From assembly GCA_011037195.1 (NCBI GenBank), contig JAAEAF010004367.1, positions 29,119 through 93,118 of the forward strand: 64,000 nucleotides of DNA, in the 5' to 3' direction. The notes beneath the pieces were generated by a model, which ran no database searches, had not been told where the DNA came from, and saw only the letters and a program-made list of their open reading frames with translations. Position numbers and translations under genes: made by a program. Below, in pieces: positions 41,756 to 52,477 of the stretch. The stretch comes from Triatoma infestans. Taxonomy: Eukaryota > Arthropoda > Insecta > Hemiptera > Reduviidae. Every line of letters begins with the position of its first letter. The stretch's first letter is position 1.

Positions 41756-41821
41756 GTTGTAACTAAAATGTGATTGGTGTGAATGTGTTGTAGTATAGAT
41801 GGAAGTATTAAGAAATAATCA

Positions 41822-41982
41822 AGAGACAATAGATGGACAACTAACAGATTACAAACTTACAACGAAGACCCTAATATTGTAATCAGACAAAGAGCTGTAG
41901 ATAGATGGCAGACTATTTATAATAATGAGAAGGGGACTTTTTATAAAAAATATAATCCGACAATTACCTTAAACAAACCACC
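41822..41982 (+). repeat. Duplicate of the ORF2 3' region
   Basis: About 160 bp (GACAATAGATGGACAACTAA to CCTTAAACAAACCA) repeat 41270-41431 with a handful of changes. It lies just after the element's 3' UTR, in the same orientation. Confidence 0.85.
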
Positions 41983-42074
41983 ACCACTTTTTTAAATAAA
42001 TATATTAATCTCTAAATGAATTTAAATACTTTACAATATCACAAGTATTATGTTTATGAATCAATTATTTATCT

Positions 42075-42531
42075 AGATTAAGTGCAAAACTCTTATGTTT
42101 TAACTTATGACTGGCAAAATAATTAAGATAGCGATTCCTGAATCAAGTGTTCTAGTTGGATGTCTAATACAGACTGTTCAAATCCTTTCAAATAATGCTG
42201 GTATGCCTGGAGAGAGTATATTGTCTTATCCTAACTGTTTCTTGTCTCTTTGTCTCTTCAGTAGCATTGACCTAAATTATAGTACCTGGCTCTTTTGCCT
42301 TCACTAAAATATCTATTTGAACTAGCTAAAATTCACAAATCATTTCACTAAACTATTTTCATAATGCTGGTATGTCTGGAGGGAGTGTATTGTCTTACCC
42401 TAACTGTTTATTGTCTCTTCGTCTCTTCAGTAGCATTGACCTAAATTATAGTACCTGGCTCTTTCTCCTTCACTAAAATACACTATTTGAACTAGCTAAA
42501 ATTCACCAAGTTATTTCACTAAACTATTTTC
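42075..42531 (-). repeat. Hammerhead-family internal region, with 170-bp tandem duplication
   Basis: The text from AAAACTCTTATGTTTTAAC to GTATGTCTGGAGGGAGTGTA is the reverse of 47480-47660 and similar to 7500-7830. 42192-42360 is repeated in tandem as 42361-42531 with about a dozen changes. No ribozyme core here. Confidence 0.7.
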
Positions 42532-42702
42532 CAAAACTATTATTTTTCCATTTCTTTCTTCCACTACATAATGTATTCGCGAGTATGAAAGTTTGTGTAT
42601 GTGTTTAATATTATTTAAGTAAGTATTAAGTAAAACATTATAAACAAATGTTTAGCGGTACTGGATGTAAGGCTAACACCAATGCCATTAAAAAAAAGTT
42701 AT

Positions 42703-42923
42703 TTTTTTTTTTTTTTAATTTAAGGCACGTCAACATCTAATGGTCATTGATGCCCGGAGCCTTCTCAGATTACTGCCAGCCTCCAGACAGTGTTATCTCG
42801 TTACAGACAACATTGTCCATCCTAGGAAGAAAAAATCTAAGGGCAGCATAGCTGGACTCGGACCAGAGTTCTCCGCGTAAGAGTCCAGTACGCTAACCAA
42901 TTAGCTATTCCCTTCCCTAAGAG
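42703..42923 (-). repeat. SINE1, tRNA-headed
   Basis: Minus strand: GGGAAGGGAATAGCTAATTGGTTAGCG (A-box) and GGTCCGAGTCC (B-box with changes), then the body. AAAGTTAT flanks it (42695-42702 and 42924-42931); the duplication may be longer if A/G changes are allowed. Confidence 0.8.
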
Positions 42924-42931
42924 AAAGTTAT

Positions 42932-43620
42932 GATGGTACTCTTTGTTTTACTTTTATTTAACTTATTCAGATAATTGTTAAATTCAATTTGTAAGTATTA
43001 CATTATATTATATTATTCCACTTTAAATAATAAATATATTGTTACTATGGAAGATGATCAAATTTAGAAAGTGTCATAAAGAGGCACCAATCATAATTGT
43101 GAATATTATACGTAGTTACGTACATTTTATATCCCTCTATATATATATACATTATTGCTTTCTGTTTTAATTGGACCAAAAGTGGTGGATAAAGAGGCTG
43201 AGGCTGAATATTTGTTGGCACAAATTGGCTGTACGAATTCAAGCGGAACCCAAATAACACACTCAACCTTCTTCTCAACCCGCGCACTCATGTCTGTGCT
43301 ATACATTTTTTTTACAGACCATTTACAACTTTATCAGTTGCAAATGACTGTTATGAGTACAAATTTATGGTAATATATTTTCATGCATTCATTTTTTATT
43401 TATTTTTTTAAGTAAAAAAATATCTGTTAAATATTACTGTCGAATGATAATTTTTTTTTTTTAAATTTTACTATTTTAAATTAAATCAATGAAAAGCAAA
43501 GTATAATAACCAATGAAAATTCCTTTGCTTTAGCATACATTTAATGAATAGGAATATGCCTTATTTTAATACACATCCTTACTGCTTGACTCCTTTATAG
43601 ACCTAGTCATTAAACAAGTA
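42932..43620. other. AT-rich spacer
   Basis: An open frame at 43155-43373 has no motif I know. TATATATATA at 43138-43149. No element ends. Confidence 0.4.
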
Positions 43621-43625
43621 TTTTT

Positions 43626-44250
43626 ACTTCCTCTTATTGTTGTTAGTAAGAGGAAGTATTGTAATCGTGTCAAATTTTCGATATCGTGTTTTCACCTGAA
43701 ATACACGTTTTAAGGTTTCCTGAGTCAAAAAAAAAAATGGTTCTTAGAAATTTATCTGTGTGTGGGTGAGTGTGTATGGAACAGCATATCTCAAAAATGA
43801 AAAATCGCAGAACCTTCAAAATTAATATTTCGTTAAAGTGCTACCCAACAGATGTGAGGATAAACTTCTCGTAAAAATCGTTCAACCCGAAATGCCACTT
43901 TACTAATTTTTTATTTTTTTCAGTTTTTTTGTGATTTTCTCGAAAAAGGATTTTCTTTAAAGATGGAAAATCAATTACATATATTAAGAGCTATAATTTC
44001 TATTTGAAAATTTCCCTTGGAAAATTCTATTAAGGCGGCTTCTGGTGGGGTTATATTTACCTTATAAAGTGCTATTTCTGTTTATTATACAATTCTGTCA
44101 TCTAAAAAATATTAATTTAGAATTATATATGTTAGCAAAATTCCGAGTTTGAAGAAAAACGGTTGACCGGAACTGCATACTTGCTAAACAATTTTTCTGC
44201 ATTTTTCACCGTAATAATACCGTCGGATTCCTTTAAATTTGGTACACTAA
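43626..44250 (-). repeat. Element S, - copy, truncated
   Basis: It starts at a changed 3' hairpin (ACTTCCTCTTATTGTTGTTAGTAAGAGGAAGT, so the loop is enlarged). It runs through GTATTGTAATCGTGTCAAAT, one subunit and part of the next, and stops at GGTACACTAACTG. Confidence 0.75.
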
Positions 44251-45040
44251 CTGTCTGCGCGGCAGACACCCAAGGCGAGATAACAAGCAGATGACAAACA
44301 AAATGTATAATAAAACAAAACAAATGAAAATGAGACCCTTTGGTGACGGTGAGTGATGAATAGAAGCAGGGTTGATGAGACGAATGGCGGAGTGAGAAAG
44401 GAAGAGGTGGCCTATGTATGTGTGTGTGTGCGTAAGAAAGGAACTCAGGTGAGCGTAGAAAGATTGGAATGCTTTTTCAGAAGCGGATGATGCCATGGTT
44501 GAAGCGGCATGTGCTGACGAGTCCACTAACGTGCAATGAGATAGCCTCGTGAAGATGATGGCGCGGAGGGATGAGTCTTGGTAATCACCGAAGAAGCAAT
44601 ATTAATAATTAACACGGCGAATTGGCGCGTATAAGGCGACACAAAATTTAAAGGGGAAATTAATAGTATACCACAGACTAAGAAGAAGCTGTAAAACTGA
44701 GGTTAGCCAGTCGGGCGACGGAAGAAGAGAACGGTACAAACACGGTGGTTCAGGCGAGATGCAGACGACAAGTGAAGTAAATTCTGAGGAATAAAGAAGG
44801 TTTGAAGGGTGTGGGAAACTAAAATAACGCGCGAACTCCGGGAGATGAAAGCGCCGACAATCCCACCACCAAGATAGAAAGAGAGGGAAAAATGCGGGGA
44901 AGCGTGAGAACGAGGCGGAAGATGAAAGAATAAACAGGAAATGATAGTTTGGCAATGGCAGGGGATTAGCAGTAGTATGGTAATAAAAAAGGGCAATAAA
45001 GGCGACCTAACACTAACTATGAATACAAAAGACACATCAC
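44251..45040. other. Purine-rich unassigned block interrupting element S
   Basis: It begins CTGTCTGCGCGGCAGACACC, a tight palindrome, and is notably GA-rich and GC-richer than its surroundings (44520-44940). At about 45034-45075 element S-like text resumes (CACTTTTATTTGAAACTTTC…AATTCATTTAAA), suggesting an insertion of about 0.8 kb. No coding family recognised; minus-strand open frames here are low-complexity Ser/Phe/Leu-rich. Confidence 0.4.
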
Positions 45041-45282
45041 TTTTATTTGAAACTTTCTTCACAGATAATTCATTTAAAAATGTGTTGAGCGGCGAAGAGT
45101 CTATAGTTTCCTCAAAAAAGTCATTTAACAAAGATTTGTTTCTCCAATTAATTTTATATTTACTTAATGTAGTTTTATGTCCATAAAATGTAATTTTTAT
45201 TTTATAATTTAAATCAACATTTCCAAATTCTATTAATTTTTCCAACCAATAATTGGATTTTATACAATGTCTGTAGTTTTTC
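44985..45282 (-). CDS. Unidentified open frame
   Basis: The minus strand is open from a TAG just above 45282 and reads NSKNYRHCIKSNYWLEKLIE, FGNVDLNYKIKITFYGHKTT, SKYKINWRNKSLLNDFFEET, before running into low-complexity sequence. It has no ATG near its start. Composition is plausible for protein, and about 100 codons without a stop is long for such AT-rich DNA. I do not recognise it. It could be an exon, a piece of an unknown element or chance; its last part overlaps element S-like text, which argues against a host exon. Confidence 0.25.
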
Positions 45283-45760
45283 GAATTCTAATGTATAATT
45301 CTTCTTATTTAATTTATTTGTATAATTAAACTAATAATTAGTTCGATTCCTTTTTTTAGTGTTGTTGCGAGAAATTAGATTTTGACTGAATTATCTCATG
45401 AGTAGATTTCAATCGTTATAAGTACTCTTTCAAAACTTTGTGACCTGCGCCACATACATAAAATTAAGGACAATATAATGAACAGCTACACACTCAAGGT
45501 CAAAGAAAAGTTATTTTACCGAAAATTGTGATTTCCTTTGTGAAATTTTTGTGAGCGATTAATATCAGTTTTATTTTGTTCCATTAGTATAAACAGCCAA
45601 ATACAAAATGGCAGATTTTGCCTTTTCCGGCTAATTCTATTTTGCCTTCTTTTTCAACAATGGAATAAAAATTCTGAGTTTATTTTTTTATAGCTCACAT
45701 TAATTATATAAAACAGTAAATAATATGTTAGAAATCTCTCCATTTATAATTATAAAAAAA

Positions 45761-46432
45761 TCTGGTGTGAAACAAGCACACAACTTTCTCTTACTCCAGT
45801 TTTCAAAATAATAATTGACAAATTTTATAGTTTGTGTATCAAATTTAATGAAATTCGTCAAAACTCAAAAGACTGTGCAGTAAAAACGCACTTCCGGTTA
45901 ACTAATTTTCTTGAAACTTGGAATATTTTGGCCATCTATTTATTGCTAATTAATTTTATTTGGATGATAAAATTATATTATTATAGCACTTTGGAGAAAA
46001 ACATAGCCCCTCCCGCTCACCCCTAAAAATGCCCTTTAATGAATTTTCCCAGAGAAATGGTTTACCCAGAGGAATCTTTGTATGCGTAGTTTATATACGA
46101 AGTTTCAAGAAAATCGTCGGAGCCATTTTTGAGAAAATCGCAAAAAAGTAATAAAAAAAAAAAAAAAAAACTAGTAAAGTAGTACTTCCAGTTGAGGAAT
46201 TTTGACGTATTACGTACTGTCAGATCCCATGGTGATACCTAAACGGAATACCAAGTTTGAACATTCTACGGTTTTTCATTTTTGAGCTACGTTGTCACAT
46301 ATATACACACACACACACACACACAATTTCCTAAAAACCACTTTTTTGAACTCAGGGGACCACAAAACGGATATTTCAAGTGAAAACTCCATATAGAAAA
46401 TTTGACACGATTACAATACTTCCTCTTACTTT
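45761..46432 (+). repeat. Element S, + copy lacking the 3' hairpin
   Basis: It starts TCTGGTGTGAAACAAGCACAC with ACTTTCTCTTACTCC at 45783-45797. One subunit is deleted; it has a CA tract at about 46301-46325 and ends ACACGATTACAATACTTCCTCTTACTTTG without the AGTAAGAG arm. Confidence 0.85.
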
Positions 46433-46791
46433 GAAAGTAGAAACTATCCGAGATATGAATATTCTCACAAAATTTATCACTGACTTATGTGGTATGATGT
46501 ATAAGATACCTACATCAACATTTTTTTATATACAGATGATTTATGGGGTCCTTATTGTGGAATCGAAGCTACGTTCCAAAAGCTAGCTTTCTTTTTTCTT
46601 TTTTGTAACGTTGCCAGAAAAATTTAATTTAATTTGAAGATATCAATACAGAAAACAGAGGCAATAATATTTTGACGAACATGAGCAGAGGAGATCTAAA
46701 ATGAGTTATGGGATGTGAATATCTTAAATGAAAAGCCAAGATTTTTTGTTGAGAAAATAGGAAATTACAAAATGAAGTATGTACTAAGAAG

Positions 46792-46971
46792 GGTCCCGGA
46801 TTCGAGTCCAGCTGCTGCCCTTAGATTTTTTTCTTCCTAGGAGCCTCTTACAGCTCCGGAGGCCGGCAGTGCACTGAGAAGGCTCCGAACTTTGGGGTAG
46901 CTATATGGGTCCAGAAAGGGCTTTGGACAGTGTAGGGCTTGGTCCCTCCCCACAGGCAATAAAAAAAAAAA
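46792..46971 (+). repeat. Chimeric SINE: SINE1 body with LINE-F 3' tail
   Basis: It starts inside the tRNA head at GGTCCCGGATTCGAGTCC (B-box), continues with the SINE1 body to GAGAAGGCTCCGAAC, then from about 46893 switches to GGGGTAGCTATATGGGTCC…CCCTCCCCACAGGC, the LINE-F 3' end, and an A-run. ATGTACTAAGAAG flanks it (46779-46791 and 46972-46984). The duplication spans both parts, so the chimera was inserted as one unit. Confidence 0.85.
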
Positions 46972-47189
46972 ATGTACTAAGAAGAGGCTTCTTCAGAAAC
47001 AAAGTCAAAGTAGGGAATACAGCTTAAGTTTTATAAAGTGATGGCTTGCGGAAAGAAATAACAGTGGAAGTAGCAATTGGGAAAAATAAATTTGGAAAAA
47101 TAGTTAAGTGAATTTTGACAATATTTTAAGTGAAATAATTTTGGAAAATAAAATAGTGAATTTTAGTGAAGGGGAAAGAGCCAGGTACT

Positions 47190-47850
47190 ATAATTTAAGG
47201 TTTTCGGGTGTTCGCCCATATTCAGGATGCGTTTGTCAGACAGTGTGATAACACAGACTTGCACAGAGCAAATTCAGTTTATACACTGACTCAGTTGTAC
47301 AATCAGTTTCAAGTTTAATAAACTTTATATAAGCAGCTGATTCTGCTGTCTGACAAACGCATCCTGAAGATGGGCGAACGCCCGAAACCGGTTGATGACC
47401 ACAAAATGAAGCAGCTACCATAGAAAATGTCTCTGATGCTTTCCAACTCTGCGGAACCAACCACCACAGGAAAAGAAACAGGCCAAGACAATACACTCCC
47501 TCCAGACATACCAGCATTATTTGAAAGGATTGAGACAGTCTAAATTCTGCACTCAACCAGACCAGTCTGAATTAGACATTCAACCAGAACACTTGTCTCA
47601 GAAGTCGCTCCTTAATTCAGTACCAGTTATAAGAGTTTTTAACATTTAATCTAGCTAAATAATTGATTTTACAAGCATATTATTGTGATATTCAAAAGTG
47701 TTAACAATTTCTTTAAAGATAATATATTTAATTTAATCTAGCAGTTATTTCTCTTCTCTTTGATCATACACACAAGCCCATTACAAAACCGCTCGTGCTA
47801 CACGCTACTACTACAAAAAACAATACACCATTACCAACTACATTTCAAAA
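47190..47850. mobile_element. Hammerhead-family unit
   Basis: A reverse partial core at about 47205-47232 (GGGTGTTCGCCC, CTGAATA on minus) faces a forward core at 47360-47397. Then come GAAAATGTCTCTGATGCTTTCC, CTGCGGAACCAACCACCACAGG, CAAGACAATACACTCCC and CCGCTCGTGCTACACGC. This is the clearest order of family blocks: core, GAACCAACCAC block, middle, CGCTCGTGCTAC block. Confidence 0.65.
47360..47397 (+). ncRNA. Hammerhead-ribozyme-like core
   Basis: CATC, CTGAAGA, T, GGGC-GAAC-GCCC, GAAAC, CG, GTT, GATG. Stem I is a perfect CATC/GATG pairing. Position 7 is A (variable in hammerheads). The cleavage triplet GTT fits the GUH rule although less efficient than GUC in known ribozymes. Confidence 0.6.
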
Positions 47851-47854
47851 TGAT

Positions 47855-48590
47855 GAAATGTTAGCCACACTGAAATAACATAACTAAAATAAATATCATA
47901 AACAAGAAAAATAACATAATAATATACACATGAACTCATTCCGCCGATCAGAGACGTAGGTCTATGTATCAAATAGTGTTTAAGTATTGTTACTTCTTTT
48001 ATTTGAAGAGAAATCTCGGACCAACGGACACATAACTAATCAAAATCTTGTGCGATAAATGTTTAAAGAGTAAAAGAGAAAAAAAATGACAGCAGAAATA
48101 TCTTAATAATTAAATCAGGGAAGATAAATTAAGATATTGTGTTTTGAAATTGTGTTTGTGTGTTTGTATGTGTGTGTGTATAAATGTTAAGTGTGAATGA
48201 AATTTATAATATGTCATGTTATAGATCGAACATTATTAAAGTAGTTAAATCTTTGGTGCTTATATAAAGTTTATTAAACTTGAAATAACTTCCAACTTGG
48301 TAATACTTCACTAATCTTATGACTTATATATAAGCGTACAACTAAATCTTCCCTAACAAGATTATCAACACCAAAACCAAGAGTTATATATATATATATA
48401 TATATATATATAGATACATATTTAGATATTAAGAAAAATGAAATTAGCTAGCTGCTCAATGATAAAAGTTTAATTCGTTACAATTATTTCATACTATATT
48501 TTTGTAACTGATAAGAAAATCTTTCAAATACATCTGATTTCCAGATAGATAGATAGAAATGTGTTTCATCATCATCATCATCATCGTTAC
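47855..48590. other. AT-rich spacer with TA microsatellite
   Basis: TA run at about 48386-48412, GATA run at about 48543-48555 and a CAT run at about 48569-48585. The CAT run is the tail (ATG repeats on minus) of the RTE-like element that follows. Confidence 0.5.
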
Positions 48591-48594
48591 CCTC

Positions 48595-50010
48595 TCTACC
48601 GCCTAAGCAGTGTGAGGAGGTCCTTTATAGAGCTTTTTCCAATTGTCTCTATCCTGGGTGAGATGTTTTCTCCCACCCCAATCTAGCCTTCTTCTCAAGA
48701 ATGCCTCCTTTACCCCTCTTCCCACTTCAATCTCGGCCTTCCTCTTCTTCGCCTGCCCTCTACTCTAGCTTGGTAAGAGCAACTGGCAGTGCGGCTAGGT
48801 TCCATACGTAGTATGTGACCGAACCATCTTAGCCTATTCTGCTCTATTGTTTCTATGGCAGGCCTTACCTCGAGGTTAGATCTTATGTCACATTGCGGAC
48901 TCTATCTCTTCTGGATTTTCCCTCCACTTTCCGAAGATACCTCATCTCAGCGGCTTGGATCATTGATTTGTGTTTGCTGGTCAATGTCCAAGATTCACTC
49001 GAGTATGTGAGGATTGGGAGGAATGTAGACTTGTAGACGGCCAGTTTTGTCTTCTTTCCCACCTCCCGCCGGTTTAGAAACCTGTTTTTAACGGCATTGA
49101 ACAACCTGCCTGCCATGCCTACGCGTTCCGTTATTTCGCTATCTATATAGCCATTTTCGTGTAGGTGAGCTCCCAGGTATTTGAAATTATCCACTTGTTC
49201 AATACTTTTGCCGTTTATGTGCAGTATTCTCATTACTCGTCCTGGTTTCTTTCCAATTCGCATTGCCTTTGTTCTGTCCGGGTTGATGCTCATGTTAATT
49301 GTCCTCAGCTCTTCCTGTAAGACTTTTAAGTTGTGCTGAAGATCTCTATCGTTGTTTGCGAGCAGTACCATGTCATCGGCAAAGGCTAGTAATGAAAGGT
49401 TAACCGGTCTCATGTTGTGGTGTCCTAGGTGGAATCTCCTCATTCTCGTTTTGGAGCTAGCTATGACCTTGTCTAACACCAGAATAAATAGTAGGGGACT
49501 TAGACTACACCCTTGACGAATCCCTGCTGTGTTCTCGAATTCCTCCGAGGTATTATTTGCGAATCTTACGACATTCCTAGTTCTTCTATATAGACTTTCA
49601 ACTGCTAATACGTGCCCCCAGTCTACTTCTTTCTCTCTTAATGCCTTCAGGATGTCCCTTTTGTTAACTTTGTCGAATGCTTTGATTAAATCAACGTAGC
49701 AAACCGATAGCTCCTTTGCTTTTTCTATAACTTTTTCTTGGATTTGTCTCATAGTGAATATGAGATCCTGGGTGCTTCGGTTAGTACGGAACCCATATTG
49801 TTCTTCTTCAAGCTTTCCATCAATAATGCTTCTAATCCTCTTCTCCAGGATCTTGGAGTAAATTTTGCTGGGTACGCTTAGCAGGGAAATACCCCTGTGA
49901 TTTCTGCAGTCCCTGTTGTCTCCTTTTTTGAAGATTGGGACGATGACTGCTATTTCCCACTCTCTAGGTATTTTCTTTTGTTTCCAGACTAGGTTGCAGA
50001 CTATGTGTTT
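48595..50010 (-). pseudogene. RTE-like non-LTR element: reverse transcriptase to 3' end
   Basis: From about 50005 on the minus strand: KKIPREWEIAVIVPIFKKGD, RNHRGISLLSVPSKIYSKIL, EEEQYGFRTNRSTQDLIFT, then an open frame (49752-48883). That frame carries CYVDLIKAFDKVNK (motif A), AGIRQGCSLSPLLFILVLDK (motif B) and LLAFADDMVLLANND (catalytic FADD). It continues with IDSEITERVGMAGRLFNAVK, LAVYKSTFLPILTYSSESWT and IQAAEMRYLRKVEGKSRRDR. A shift at 48883 leads to IEQNRLRWFGHILRMEPSRT and RGRPRLKWEEG, ending in ATG repeats. The RT core motifs are intact across 370 codons, making it the best-preserved RT here. It is 5'-truncated, lacking the endonuclease. Confidence 0.88.
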
Positions 50011-50014
50011 ATTA

Positions 50015-50598
50015 GTTGAAAATAAATTGTATAATACTTCTGTAAATGGAATATGTCAGCCTGTCAAGGTCTGTGTTATAATTTAGCTTATGTGATATTA
50101 TTTAGCTTAAAACCATTGGAGGAAACTTCCACGACAGTCGTAAGAAAATAAAAATAAGTTAAAAAAAGAAAAAATACTCAAGCTAACGACATTTTTACTG
50201 TTCTTATTTCCAGTTGAGTTGTTAGTTAAATTCTTTTTTTACATCCACTCACAATTTTCCTCTTTGCTTTTCCTCCAGAATGCTTTACCTTTACCTAGTC
50301 TCTAACCAACCACATTGTTACATTCTGTCGGGGAAATTTATGTAAATTGCTATGCACCTTTATGGAATTTATTCAGAAAAATTTACAACCGACATATAAT
50401 TTGAAGAAGCATCATGTAAAAGGAACTTTTTTATTATTATTATTATAGCACAGCCTACATTTAAATTGAAAATTTAAATCAAAGAGAAGGAAAAAAAATG
50501 TAAATATTATTTACTTAAGGTTGAATTATTTGTAAAAAACATAAAATTAATTCATATTGTTTAAATATTTATTTAATTATTAATTAGAGGAATAATAA
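50015..50598. other. AT-rich spacer
   Basis: No motif or element end was recognised before the element S copy; ATT run at about 50432-50445. Confidence 0.45.
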
Positions 50599-50599
50599 A

Positions 50600-51447
50600 T
50601 CTGGTGTGAAACACTCACACAACTTTCTCTTACTCCAGTTCTCAAAATTATAATTGACAAATTTTATAGTTTGTGTACCAAATTTAATGAAATTCGTCGA
50701 AAACTGAAAAAACTGTTCAGTAAAAGCGCACTTCCGGTTTACTAATTTTCTTGAAATTCGGAATTTTGGCCATCTATTTATTTCTAATTAATTTTGTTTG
50801 GATGATAGAATTGTATAATCAACTATGATAGCACTTTAGAGAAAAACATAACCCCACCCCTCCCTAAAAGTGCCCTTAAAATGAATTTTTCCAGAGAAAT
50901 GTTTTAAATAAAAGATGTAGATCTTTGCATGTTTAGTTTATATAGAAGTTTCAAAAAAATCGTTGAAGCCATTTTTGAGAAAATTGCGAAAAAGAGAATA
51001 AATCATTTAGTAAACTTGTAAAGTAAACGCACTTCCGGTTATCCAATTTTTTTCAAACTCGGAATTTCAACAATATATTTAATTCTAATTAACATTATTT
51101 AGATGACAGAATTGTCTAGTAAACTGAAATAGCACTTTAGATAGAAACCTAACCCACCCCTCCCCCAAAAGTGCCTTCATTGCATTTTCCCGGAGAAATG
51201 TTTCAAATAAAAGTTGTAGCTCTTTGTATGTGTGGTTGATGTTTCAAGTTTAAAGGAAATCGTCGGAGCCATTTTTGAGAAAAATCGCAAAAAAGTAAAA
51301 AATCCAACTAGTAAAGTGGTACTTCCGGTTGAGGAATTTTGACGATAACGTAGTGTCAGATCTCATGGTGATACCTAAACGGAATATCAAGTTTCAACTT
51401 TCTATGGTTTTTCGTTTTTGAGCTATGCTGTTCACATATATACATAC

Positions 51448-51478
<31 letters not shown>

Positions 51479-51601
51479 CATTTGTAAAACCACTTTTTTG
51501 GACTCAGGGGACCTCAAACGGATATTTCCGGTGATAACTCGATATCGAAAATTTGACACGATTACAATATGTACTTCCTCTTACTAGGAGTAAGAGAAAG
51601 T
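50600..51601 (+). repeat. Element S, full-length reference copy
   Basis: The 5' end TCTGGTGTGAAACACTCACAC can fold (GTGTGA with TCACAC). ACTTTCTCTTACTCC lies at 50622-50636. Two full subunits and a part follow; the CA tract is at about 51449-51476. The 3' end is CTCTTACT-AGG-AGTAAGAG followed by AAAGT at 51601, so GGAGTAAGAGAAAGT (51587-51601) is the perfect reverse complement of the 5' inner repeat. Non-coding. Flanks are AAA on the left and AATAAA on the right, with no target duplication. Confidence 0.92.
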
Positions 51602-51604
51602 AAT

Positions 51605-52475
51605 AAATGAATTATTCAATTAACCGCTCTGGGTATTAAGATGATTACATTAGCCATAAATAATATAAGTGATTCAGATATTAAAGATGATCCTACTGTT
51701 TTTCTTGATACTACTCGATCCTGGTTTGACAATCTTGTTAATGTTAGCCATAGATTTGGCCGGTAGGAGTGTAGACTCAAACAAACTAGGCTATAAGTCG
51801 GTAAAACCGTTCCAATGGAAAGCCTTTAAAGTTGGTTGTCACTTTATCTAAAGGATAGTTTACTAACTTATCCCATATAAGTAATACAAGGACAGAACCT
51901 CCTCACTCTTAAATTCCTTCGTCTGAAGCGTTGATCTTCATCTTGGTAGTACCCCGAGAAAGTCTGCTTTTAATAATCTTGAATGCTGGATGCCTTTAAA
52001 AAATGAGTAAATCACAGTTACTGAATTGATTCAGTCCATACTCTTCGATGTACGTAGATCTATGATGTTTAATCCGGAAATTCTTAATTTAACGGATAGT
52101 CCTATCAAAAAATTATCATGAGAACATAACTATTATGCCATATATAAACATATAGGTGCAATCTTATTTCTACTGACTACATTACAACAGCAACACTGGA
52201 TTTCTTATTATGTTTTTGCCGGTTTCGTCCTGCCAACCCATAACTGTTGTCATTATTGCTGCTTTTATAATATTACTATCAAATTTTTACATTTATCTAT
52301 ATAACCCTTCTACAAAATTAAAGTAATTACTAATTAAACTAATGCTTTTTTTTTTCTCCTTCAATAATTTATTTGCAACTTAGATATAATAAGCAAATGT
52401 GATGAATGTTTACATGACATGATTTACATGAGAAGAAAATACCCAGTGGTATATTACTTCAAGGCGTTGGAGTTA
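51605..52475. other. No assigned feature
   Basis: A mixed region; 51669-51851 is open on plus but hydrophobic and low complexity at its start. No family recognised. Confidence 0.35.
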
Positions 52476-52477
52476 AT

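Larger units (their letters stand above)
34250..41790 (+). mobile_element. I-type non-LTR retrotransposon, nearly full-length, interrupted
   Basis: The order is 5' leader, ORF1 with zinc knuckles (34505-35536), ORF2 endonuclease (35976-37730), reverse transcriptase (about 38200-38480 and 39690-40776) and RNase H with a C-terminal knuckle (about 40890-41755). This is the layout of I-superfamily elements. It is broken by a Helitron (36128-37276), by foreign non-LTR debris (about 38490-39660), and by many stops and single-base shifts. The 5' and 3' ends are approximate, since no target duplication was found. A piece of its 3' region is duplicated at 41822-41982. Confidence 0.85.

Noticed and set aside
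44233..44955. Several Ser/Phe/Leu-rich minus-strand open frames
   Set aside because: They result from the purine-rich plus strand (few stops on the complement); overlapping frames are open at once, which real coding rarely shows.
51669..51851. Open frame after element S
   Set aside because: Low-complexity hydrophobic start, no motif, no second copy seen; chance openness is more likely.
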